In this document: positions 33,018-39,656 of the stretch, one piece after another
Layout: each line of letters starts with the position of its first letter
How positions within the stretch are numbered: the stretch's first letter is position 1
NCBI RefSeq assembly: GCF_010727475.1
Contig: NZ_AP022567.1
Coordinates: forward strand, 4,898,001 to 4,962,000
Direction: 5' to 3'
Length of the DNA: 64,000 nt
DNA from: Mycolicibacterium mageritense
GTDB lineage: Bacteria > Actinomycetota > Actinomycetes > Mycobacteriales > Mycobacteriaceae
The notes under the pieces: generated by a model
Database searches by the model: none
What the model saw: only the letters and a program-made list of their open reading frames with translations
What the model was told of the DNA's origin: nothing
Translations under genes and position numbers: made by a program

Positions 33018-33656
33018 ATGACCGACGTCGACCGGGTCGAACCCGAGACGCCACCCGAGACCGATGCCGAGCTGACCGCACGGTTCGAACGCGATGCCAT
33101 TCCGCTGTTGGACCAGCTCTACGGCGGTGCGCTGCGCATGACCCGCAACCCTGCCGATGCCGAGGATCTGCTGCAGGAAACCATGGTCAAGGCCTACGCG
33201 GGGTTCCGTTCCTTCCGCGAGGGCACCAACCTCAAGGCGTGGCTGTACCGCATCCTGACCAACACCTACATCAACAGCTACCGCAAGAAGCAGCGGCAGC
33301 CGTCGGAATACCCGACCGACGAGATCACGGACTGGCAGCTCGCGTCCAATGCCGAACATTCGTCGACCGGTCTGCGGTCGGCTGAGGTTGAGGCGCTGGA
33401 GGCATTGCCCGACACTGAGATCAAGGCAGCACTGCAGGCTCTGCCCGAGGAATTCCGGATGGCGGTGTACTACGCCGACGTCGAAGGCTTCCCGTACAAG
33501 GAGATCGCCGAAATCATGGATACGCCGATCGGGACCGTGATGTCCCGGCTGCATCGTGGGCGCAAGCAGCTCAGGGATCTGCTGGCCGATGTCGCGCGGG
33601 ATCGTGGCTTCATCCGGGGACAGCAACTCGGTGAGCCGGAGGAGGTGTCGTCGTGA
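33018..33656 (+). CDS. sigH: ECF RNA polymerase sigma factor SigH
   Basis: 212 residues. Sigma region 2 contains FERDAIPLLDQLYGGALRMTRNPADAEDLLQET...YAGF, and region 4 contains LQALPEEFRMAVYYADVEGFPYKEIAEIMDTPIGTVMSRLHRGR. It directs the heat and thiol-oxidative stress response (thioredoxin, thioredoxin reductase, other sigma factors). ATG 33018 gives the length expected from M. tuberculosis SigH; an upstream frame extension to 32865 is open but runs through the leader. rshA overlaps by GTGA, so sigma factor and anti-sigma factor are produced together. Confidence 0.95.
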   Translation: MTDVDRVEPETPPETDAELTARFERDAIPLLDQLYGGALRMTRNPADAEDLLQETMVKAYAGFRSFREGTNLKAWLYRILTNTYINSYRKKQRQPSEYPTDEITDWQLASNAEHSSTGLRSAEVEALEALPDTEIKAALQALPEEFRMAVYYADVEGFPYKEIAEIMDTPIGTVMSRLHRGRKQLRDLLADVARDRGFIRGQQLGEPEEVSS

Positions 33657-33958
33657 GCGAGTCATTCGACGAAGGTGAGCGCTGGACCCCTCCCATCGGC
33701 CCGGTGGATCCGGAGCACCCCGAGTGCGCCGCGGTGATCGCCGAGGTATGGACGCTGCTCGACGGCGAATGCACGCCCGAGAGCCGCGACAAGCTCAAGC
33801 ATCACCTCGAAGAATGCCCGGCCTGCCTGCGCCACTACGGCGTGGAGGAGCGGGTCAAGCGCCTGATCGCCAGCAAGTGCAGCGGCGAGAGGGCTCCTGA
33901 CAGCTTGCGTGAGCGGCTACGCATCGAGATCAGCCGCACCACCATCATCCGGGGCTGA
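33653..33958 (+). CDS. rshA: Redox-responsive zinc anti-sigma factor RshA
   Basis: 101 residues. The ZAS motif H51-x3-C55-x2-C58 binds zinc and is the thiol switch: oxidation or phosphorylation releases SigH. The C-terminal helix (SLRERLRIEISRTTI) is typical. GTG 33653 overlaps the sigH stop. It ends 162 bases before the bL37-type gene on the other strand. Confidence 0.93.
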   Translation: MSESFDEGERWTPPIGPVDPEHPECAAVIAEVWTLLDGECTPESRDKLKHHLEECPACLRHYGVEERVKRLIASKCSGERAPDSLRERLRIEISRTTIIRG

Positions 33959-34077
33959 CGTTTTGTCCGGCCGGCGGTCGCACGCAACCGTCGGCCGTTG
34001 ACGTATGAGGCCCTGTGCCCGCCAAAGGTGTCTGGGCGGGCCCGTGCGGCCTGCAAATCGCCCCTTCGAATGCACGA

Positions 34078-34100
34078 AGGCCGGGCTGTCGGCCCGGCCT
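34078..34100. terminator. Stem-loop between rshA and the bL37 gene
   Basis: AGGCCGGGC (34078-34086) pairs perfectly with GCCCGGCCT (34092-34100) around a 5-base loop. It follows the small minus-strand ribosomal gene by 20 bases and may also end the sigH-rshA transcript. There is no U-run, as is common in mycobacteria. Confidence 0.55.
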
Positions 34101-34120
34101 CCGGATGGCGATCTGCGCGG

Positions 34121-34213
34121 TTATCGCACCGACTTCGAACCGGCGTTGGGGCGCTTGCCGTGGTTCGCCTTCGAGTGCTTGCGGTCACGCTTCTTGCGGC
34201 CACGCTTGGCCAT
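34121..34213 (-). CDS. Very small basic ribosomal protein, bL37-like
   Basis: A 30-codon gene. The product begins MAKRGRKKRDRKHSKANHGK and continues RPNAGSKSVR. It is almost half Lys/Arg/His. The sequence agrees with my recollection of the short mycobacterial large-subunit protein called bL37, which was found in ribosome structures; the reported chain is slightly shorter at the C-terminus. It has its own ATG at 34213 and a hairpin downstream. A gene so short is easily missed in annotation. The identification is by memory of the peptide rather than by any search. Confidence 0.75.
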   Translation of the reverse strand: MAKRGRKKRDRKHSKANHGKRPNAGSKSVR

Positions 34214-34346
34214 GATGTTCCTCCAGACGTCTTAGAGCTTGCTCCCTAGTGTCTCACGGCCCACCGGCAGCGATGACCACCCGGGTTGTGGTTCGATATA
34301 GGCCGGTGGGCAGTAGCCGCCCGGAGTCGAAGTGAGTGGGGTGAAG

Positions 34347-34562
34347 ATGGCCGAAGACGTTCGCGCAGAAATCGTGGCCAGTGTGCTCGAGGTCGTGGTT
34401 CACGAGGGCGATCAGATCGGCGAAGGGGACACCCTGGTGCTGCTCGAGTCCATGAAGATGGAGATTCCGGTGCTCGCCGAGGTGGCAGGCACCGTCACCA
34501 AGGTCAACGTCGCTGAGGGCGACGTGATCCAGGCCGGCGACCTCATCGCGGTGATCGACTGA
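34347..34562 (+). CDS. Biotinyl/lipoyl-domain protein (biotinylated protein TB7.3 type)
   Basis: 71 residues, one complete biotinyl domain. The biotin-accepting Lys is K37 in ESMKME, between the two half-repeats of the flattened beta-barrel. Stand-alone carriers of this kind are associated with mycobacterial acyl-CoA carboxylases, although the partner carboxylase is not encoded here. ATG 34347 is the best start; a GTG 15 bases upstream is also in frame. The same place between rshA and pdtaS is occupied in M. tuberculosis (Rv3221c). Confidence 0.88.
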   Translation: MAEDVRAEIVASVLEVVVHEGDQIGEGDTLVLLESMKMEIPVLAEVAGTVTKVNVAEGDVIQAGDLIAVID

Positions 34563-34580
34563 CCCTGCGGAAGTTGACTG

Positions 34581-36080
34581 ATGTCAACCCTCGGTGATCT
34601 GCTCGCCGAGCACACGGTTCTGCCCGGAAATGCCGTCGACCACCTGCACGCGGTGGTCGGGGAGTGGCAGCTGCTGGCGGACCTGTCGTTCGCGGACTAC
34701 CTGATGTGGGTCCGTCGCGACGACGGGGTGCTGGTGTGTGTCGCCCAGGTCCGGCCCAACACCGCCCCGACCGTCCTGCTCGCCGACTCGGTGGGCACGC
34801 TGGCCGCCGCCGACGATCTTCCCGTCGTCACGGCCGCGTTCGAATCCGGTGCGATCGGACGGGGAAGTGATGGCGCGCAACAACATTCGCAGGAAGTGCC
34901 GGGCCTGAACGTGGAAGCGGTGCCGGTGCGGCACCGCGGTCAGCTGGTTGCGGTGCTCACCCACCAGACAGCGTTGGCCGCGCGCCGCATGGCCAGCCCA
35001 CTGGAAGGCGCCTACCTCGACTGTGCGGGCGACCTGCTGCACATGCTGGCCGAGGGCACCTTTCCCAACGTCGGCGATCTGGCCATGTCACGGTCGAGTC
35101 CTCGCGTCGGTGACGGGTTCATCCGGCTCGACGAGGTCGGCGACGTGGTGTTCGCCAGCCCCAACGCGATCTCGGCCTATCACCGCATGGGGCTGGCCTC
35201 GGAGCTCGACGGCCACAATCTGGTGACCGTGACACGTCCGTTGATCTCGGATCCGTTCGAAGCCCAGGAACTGGCCAACCACGTCCGCGATTCCCTGGCT
35301 GGGGGGTCCAGCATGCGTATGGAGGTCGATGCGGGCGGCGCGGCCGTGCTGCTGCGCACGCTGCCGCTCGTGGTGCACGGCGACGCGGTGGGCGCGGCGG
35401 TCCTGATCCGCGACGTCACCGAGGTGAAGCGGCGGGATCGGGCCCTGCTGAGCAAGGACGCCACCATCCGCGAGATCCATCACCGGGTGAAGAACAACCT
35501 GCAGACCGTCGCAGCGCTGCTGCGCCTGCAAGCGCGGCGCACCAACAACGTCGAGGCCCGCGAGGCCCTCATCGAATCCGTTCGGCGGGTGTCGTCGATC
35601 GCCCTCGTACACGACGCGTTGTCGATGTCGGTCGACGAAGAGGTCAACCTCGACGAGGTGGTCGACCGGATCCTGCCGATCATGAACGACGTGGCATCCG
35701 TCGACACACCCATCCGGATCAACCGCGTAGGTGATCTCGGTGTGCTCGACGCCGACCGCGCCACCGCACTGATCATGGTCATCACCGAACTGGTGCAGAA
35801 CGCGATCGAGCACGCTTTCGACGCGAAAACCCCGCAGGGGTGTGTGACCATCCGATCGGAACGGTCGGCGCGCTGGCTCGACGTCGTGGTGCACGACGAT
35901 GGCCGCGGCCTGCCCGACGGCTTCAGCTTGGAGAAGTCCGATCGGCTCGGCCTGCAGATCGTCCGCACGCTCGTGTCGGCCGAGCTGGACGGCTCGCTGG
36001 GGATGCACGACGTTCCCGATGGCGGCACCGATGTGGTGCTGCGGGTTCCCATCGGCCGGCGCAGCCGCGGCGCGTCCTAG
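34581..36080 (+). CDS. pdtaS: Sensor histidine kinase PdtaS
   Basis: 499 residues, soluble, no membrane segments. An N-terminal GAF-like domain (~1-150) and a PAS domain (~165-285) precede the HisKA_2 dimerisation segment IREIHHRVKNNLQTVAALLRLQ with the phospho-acceptor at H300/H301. A HATPase_c domain follows, with N-box VITELVQNAIEHAF, G1 DDGRGLPDGF and GLQIVRTLV. It phosphorylates the ANTAR RNA-binding regulator PdtaR, which is encoded elsewhere. The gene starts 19 bases after the biotinyl-protein gene, probably in one transcript. Confidence 0.92.
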   Translation: MSTLGDLLAEHTVLPGNAVDHLHAVVGEWQLLADLSFADYLMWVRRDDGVLVCVAQVRPNTAPTVLLADSVGTLAAADDLPVVTAAFESGAIGRGSDGAQQHSQEVPGLNVEAVPVRHRGQLVAVLTHQTALAARRMASPLEGAYLDCAGDLLHMLAEGTFPNVGDLAMSRSSPRVGDGFIRLDEVGDVVFASPNAISAYHRMGLASELDGHNLVTVTRPLISDPFEAQELANHVRDSLAGGSSMRMEVDAGGAAVLLRTLPLVVHGDAVGAAVLIRDVTEVKRRDRALLSKDATIREIHHRVKNNLQTVAALLRLQARRTNNVEAREALIESVRRVSSIALVHDALSMSVDEEVNLDEVVDRILPIMNDVASVDTPIRINRVGDLGVLDADRATALIMVITELVQNAIEHAFDAKTPQGCVTIRSERSARWLDVVVHDDGRGLPDGFSLEKSDRLGLQIVRTLVSAELDGSLGMHDVPDGGTDVVLRVPIGRRSRGAS

Positions 36081-36206
36081 GTTCCGGGGCCCCGTCTATG
36101 GTCGTGACCGGTCAGCGGACCGTGTGACCGAATAGACATTGCCGTCAATGCGGATTGTGATCCCCATTACGACAATTTGCTGCCGAATTCGTTCTCAGAA
36201 AGAGTT

Positions 36207-36233
36207 ACGGCCCCGACATTTCGTCGGGGCCGT
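36207..36233. terminator. Strong hairpin between pdtaS and whiB1
   Basis: ACGGCCCCGAC (36207-36217) pairs perfectly with GTCGGGGCCGT (36223-36233) around ATTTC. It lies 29 bases after the whiB1 stop (minus strand) and about 127 bases after pdtaS. It is likely a shared end for the two convergent transcripts. Confidence 0.65.
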
Positions 36234-36261
36234 AGGACGCTTCCTATGTGGGCTGGCGGCG

Positions 36262-36516
36262 TCAGACTCCCGTGCGGGCCTTGGTGCGCGCGTTGCGGCG
36301 CTTGAGCGCGCGACGCTCGTCCTCGCTCATGCCACCCCACACACCGGCATCCTGCCCGGACTCCAGTGCCCAGCTCAGGCACTCGGTGGTCACCGGGCAC
36401 CGGTTGCAGACGAGCTTCGCGTCAGCGATCTGGGCAAGGGCCGGCCCACTGTTTCCCACCGGGAAGAACAGCTCGGGATCCTCGTCGCGACAGACCGCCT
36501 TGTGGCGCCAATCCAT
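36262..36516 (-). CDS. whiB1: WhiB1, [4Fe-4S] nitric-oxide-responsive transcriptional regulator
   Basis: 84 residues. Cluster ligands are C9, C37, C40 and C46. The WhiB signature GVWGGMSEDERR (~58-69) and a basic C-terminal DNA-binding tail (KRRNARTKARTG) follow. WhiB1 is essential in mycobacteria; its cluster reacts with NO and it binds the region-4 domain of the primary sigma factor (established for the family). The upstream 247 bases contain a CRP-type site. Confidence 0.96.
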   Translation of the reverse strand: MDWRHKAVCRDEDPELFFPVGNSGPALAQIADAKLVCNRCPVTTECLSWALESGQDAGVWGGMSEDERRALKRRNARTKARTGV

Positions 36517-36656
36517 TTGTCTAACTCCTTACTGAGTGCGCAGCAGAGCGCACGAGCTTTTTCTTCGGCTGTTAACGCGTGCACACGAAATGTTTCTGCA
36601 CTGTTGCATCCGATGTTTTCACAGGCTGAACAGATGTCAATAGTGGCGCGTTAACT

Positions 36657-36672
36657 CGTGGGCAATGTCACT
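36657..36672 (-). promoter_or_regulatory. CRP/Cmr-type cAMP receptor site of whiB1
   Basis: Read on the minus strand, AGTGACATTGCCCACG lies about 141 bases before the whiB1 ATG. It closely resembles the CRP site I recall upstream of M. tuberculosis whiB1 (AGTGAGATAGCCCACG). cAMP-dependent control of whiB1 by CRP is established in that species. Confidence 0.65.
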
Positions 36673-36763
36673 ACCGAGGCCTGTTCCCAGAGCCCTCACT
36701 CGTTTGTACTACACTGAACCCACTTGCGCCCTAAATTAACCGCAATCGCAGCGTTTTAGCAGG

Positions 36764-37726
36764 TCAGAGGGCTTTCGCAGGGGGCGCCACGATGCTCAGA
36801 GCGTCCCGAACCGCCGTGAACGTCATGGTTTCCCGCAGTCCGGCGTAATCACCGTCGATCTGACATGCCACCGGAGTGGTGCTCGTCACGGTGACGGTCG
36901 ACACGTCGTCGTTACGGATCAGATGCTTGGCCGCAATGCGTGGTTTACGCGACACCATCTGGCGGACGAGCCGCAGGTTGGCCCAGACGTTCATGCTGGT
37001 CGTGGCGAACACCCCGAGACCGGTCTCGAACGTCGTGTCGGGGTTCGTCCACACCGGGCGGGTGTTGGCATACGTCCACGGGCTCGCGTTGGACACGAAC
37101 GCGAAATGCACGCCCGTGATCGGTTCGCTGTCCGGCAGGTGCAGCGTCAGTTGGGGTTCCCGACGTGCGCTTGCGAGCACCTCGCGCACCGCGACCCGGA
37201 TATAGCGGGCCGCGGTGACCTTGCGGCCCTTGGCGCGTTGCGCCTCCACGGCCGCGACCACGTCGCCGTCCACGCCCATGCCGGCGGTGAACACCGCCCA
37301 CCGTTCGCCACAGTCCATGAGGCCGATGCGCCGCCATTGCGCACCTCGTCGATAGTCCCCGAGCAGGTCGACCAGCTGGTTCGTCGCCACGATGGGATCG
37401 GGGCTGATGCCGAGGGCGCGCGCGAAGACGTTCGCCGACCCGCCCGGAACCACCGCGACAGCCGGTGCTGCCGCGGCGTCGGGGCGTCTGCCGCAGTCGC
37501 CGAGCACTCCGTTGACCACCTCGTTCACGGTGCCGTCGCCGCCGTGGACGATCAGGACGTCGACACCGTCTCGTGCCGCGGCACTGGCGATCTCGATGGC
37601 GTGGCCGCGGTGGTCGGTGTGCTCGACGGTGAGCTTGACGCGGCTTTCCAGCGCGTGCGCGAGCAGGTCGCGCCCGGCCGGGGTGGTGGAGGTGGCGTTC
37701 GGATTGACGATCAGGACGGCGCGCAC
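36764..37726 (-). CDS. Diacylglycerol/sphingosine kinase-family lipid kinase
   Basis: 320 residues from GTG 37726 (VRAVLIVNPNAT). The DAGK catalytic domain shows VHGGDGTVNEVVNG and VVPGGSANVFARALG, the nucleotide-binding GGDGT and the second glycine motif. The C-terminal beta-sandwich ends with QIDGDYAG, typical of YegS/DgkB. It phosphorylates a lipid or lipid-like alcohol at the membrane; the exact substrate in mycobacteria is not established. It corresponds by place to M. tuberculosis Rv3218. The longer open frame upstream overlaps the M15 gene and is not coding. Confidence 0.85.
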   Translation of the reverse strand: MRAVLIVNPNATSTTPAGRDLLAHALESRVKLTVEHTDHRGHAIEIASAAARDGVDVLIVHGGDGTVNEVVNGVLGDCGRRPDAAAAPAVAVVPGGSANVFARALGISPDPIVATNQLVDLLGDYRRGAQWRRIGLMDCGERWAVFTAGMGVDGDVVAAVEAQRAKGRKVTAARYIRVAVREVLASARREPQLTLHLPDSEPITGVHFAFVSNASPWTYANTRPVWTNPDTTFETGLGVFATTSMNVWANLRLVRQMVSRKPRIAAKHLIRNDDVSTVTVTSTTPVACQIDGDYAGLRETMTFTAVRDALSIVAPPAKAL

Positions 37727-37752
37727 GGGGGATGAGCCTAACCGGGCGCGCG

Positions 37753-38265
37753 TCAGCCGGCCGCGTCGACGAGCAGCGGCGGGCAGGTGCCTGACGGGTC
37801 GGTGGCCAGTTCGAAGTGCCAGAGTTCGTTGGCGTAGATGCGGCACAGGCCGAACCGTGCGCCGTTGGCGATGAGCCATTGGTCGGCGCCGGATCCGCCG
37901 ACGTCCACGGCGTCGCCGGTGACGTGGCGCGACGCTTCCGGGGTCTGCACGTACTGGCGTGCGGCCGCGTAGCTGCCGTAGGTCTGCACGGCGTTGTCGA
38001 GCAGCTGCTGCTGGAACTGCGGTGAGCGCCAACCGGAGTTGATCGTCATGGTGATGCCGTCGGCGGCGGCCGCGGTGGTGGCGTTCTGGATCGCGGTGAG
38101 CAGCGCCGGATCGAGCCGCCCGATGGCCGGGTCTGCTACGTCGAACGCGGTCAGTACCTGACCGTCGGCCAGCGCACCGTCGGAGTCGGCCGCGGCGAGG
38201 GGCGCCGCGAGCACGCTGAACGCGGCGGCGCACCCCAGGGCGCCGGCAGTCATGGCGATTCGCAT
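37753..38265 (-). CDS. Secreted M15 (VanY-type) D-Ala-D-Ala carboxypeptidase-like protein
   Basis: 170 residues from ATG 38265. A signal peptide (MRIAMTAGALGCAAAFSVLAA) ends near AAADSDG. The mature domain has the M15 zinc motif S-R-H-x(6)-D (SRHVTGDAVDV) and the second His in ELWHFE, with INSGWRSPQFQQ upstream. Such enzymes trim D-Ala-D-Ala stems of peptidoglycan outside the membrane. All metal-site residues are present, so it should be active. It is 26 bases upstream of the lipid kinase on the same strand. Confidence 0.87.
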   Translation of the reverse strand: MRIAMTAGALGCAAAFSVLAAPLAAADSDGALADGQVLTAFDVADPAIGRLDPALLTAIQNATTAAAADGITMTINSGWRSPQFQQQLLDNAVQTYGSYAAARQYVQTPEASRHVTGDAVDVGGSGADQWLIANGARFGLCRIYANELWHFELATDPSGTCPPLLVDAAG

Positions 38266-38301
38266 GCGCCCTACCTTACGGTCGCGCATCCGCCGGGTGG
38301 G

Positions 38302-38712
38302 TTAACGGACAGCGTCGGAGAAGTTGCCTGTCACGTCGCCGTCGAGGTAGAGCCACGCTCCGCGGTTGCTGCGCGTGAACCGGCTGCGCTCGTGCAGCAC
38401 ACCTCGGACGCCGTCCTGCACGTACGCGGCGCGGAATTCGACGATGCCGGTCGCGTCGTCGACGCCACCGGCTTCGGTGTCGACGATCTGCAGCCGGCGC
38501 CAGACGATGGTGGTGTCGAGATCCAGGTGCCTCGGCCGGGTGGAGGGATGCCAGGAGGTCATCAGATAGTCGGCGTCACCGAGCGCGAACGCGCTGAAGC
38601 GCGAGCGCATGAGGGCCAGGGCCGTCGGTGCGGTGCGCTCGCCGGAATGCAAAGGACCGCAGCATGATTCGTAGGGATCTCCGGATCCGCACGGGCACGT
38701 GTCAGGCTTCAC
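38302..38712 (-). CDS. YchJ-like protein with SEC-C motif (UPF0225)
   Basis: 136 residues from GTG 38712. The N-terminal SEC-C zinc-binding motif (CPCGSGDPYESCCGPLH) is followed by the YchJ domain: ALMRSRFSAFALGDADYLMTSWHP, then the strand region WRRLQIVDTEAGG. The family is widespread and its function is unknown. The start overlaps the end of the LysR gene by 11 bases, so it may be read from that transcript, although nothing functional connects them. In M. tuberculosis a related gene is at the same place (Rv3217c region). Confidence 0.8.
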   Translation of the reverse strand: MKPDTCPCGSGDPYESCCGPLHSGERTAPTALALMRSRFSAFALGDADYLMTSWHPSTRPRHLDLDTTIVWRRLQIVDTEAGGVDDATGIVEFRAAYVQDGVRGVLHERSRFTRSNRGAWLYLDGDVTGNFSDAVR

Positions 38713-39631
38713 GGCGCACCACCGCGAGTGCGTCGGCGATCCGCTCGGCCAGCGCTTCGATCTCGGGTTCCCGCGGTAACCGGTCGGGCGTCCACGCCAA
38801 TGCGATTTCCGCCGGAGCCCAGGTACTTTCGTCGATGGGAATGAGTTTGAACTCCGGTGGGGAGAAGATTCTGCCGATGACCGACGCGGGGGCATAGCTG
38901 ACGATCGCGACGAGCTGGCGGTTGAAGACCTGCGTGGCCATCTCGAGCTCTCCGCCGAGTTGGTTGGTGGTACGGACGATTCGGGTGACACCGCGCGCGT
39001 TGAGCCTTCGGGTCAGGCCTGCCAGGACCACCGGGTTGGGACGTGCGAAATCGATCACGACGTCGCGTTCGCGCAGCGCTTCGACGGTGACGATGTCGTT
39101 GACCGCCAAGGGATCATCGAACCGCACCGCGATAGCGCCCTGGTAGCGGGCCACCACGCGGTGGCGCAGGCGCTTGTCGGGTGCGGGCAGATGAATCAGT
39201 CCGATGTCGAGGTGGCCGGACACCAGTTTCGCGGTGACTTCCGCGGCCGACCCGGGGACGCTGAACTCGGTCGGCTCGGGCAGCGCGGCGACCACCTTCT
39301 CCAGCTCGGCCAGGAAGTCCGACGGTGCATACGCCGTCGCGCCGAACCGAACGGGTCCGGCGCCGTTGGTGATTCGCGATGCGGTGGCTTTGAACTCGTC
39401 GACCTGACGCAGGATGTCACGCGCGGGCCCGAGCAGTTGCGTGCCGAGCGGCGTCAGCCGGACATCGTGGTAATGCCGCTCGAACAGCGGCCCACCGAGC
39501 TCCTTCTCCAGCAGTTTGATCTGCTTGCTCAGCGGTGGCGGCGTGATCATCAGCCGATCTGCGGCCCGCTTGAAGTGCAGTTCCTCGGCGACCGCGACGA
39601 AGTACCGCAGGCGGGTGAAGTCGACCTCCAT
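38702..39631 (-). CDS. LysR family regulator next to the acyl-CoA cluster
   Basis: 309 residues from ATG 39631. The HTH has the common actinobacterial form MEVDFTRLRYFVAVAEELHFKRAADRLMITPPPLSKQIKLLEKELGG in outline; the effector domain is less like CatM than those of the other two LysR genes in the window. It lies 25 bases downstream of the CaiB-type gene on the same strand, so it is probably the last gene of that operon rather than divergent from it, an unusual place for a LysR regulator. Probable target: the CaiB-ACAD operon or the divergent thiolase-like gene. Confidence 0.83.
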   Translation of the reverse strand: MEVDFTRLRYFVAVAEELHFKRAADRLMITPPPLSKQIKLLEKELGGPLFERHYHDVRLTPLGTQLLGPARDILRQVDEFKATASRITNGAGPVRFGATAYAPSDFLAELEKVVAALPEPTEFSVPGSAAEVTAKLVSGHLDIGLIHLPAPDKRLRHRVVARYQGAIAVRFDDPLAVNDIVTVEALRERDVVIDFARPNPVVLAGLTRRLNARGVTRIVRTTNQLGGELEMATQVFNRQLVAIVSYAPASVIGRIFSPPEFKLIPIDESTWAPAEIALAWTPDRLPREPEIEALAERIADALAVVRREA

Positions 39632-39656
39632 GATGCTGGAAATCGTACGAGACCCG

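Noticed and set aside
36139..36654. 171-codon plus-strand frame opposite whiB1
   Set aside because: The minus strand encodes WhiB1 with all cluster ligands; the plus frame has no family features.
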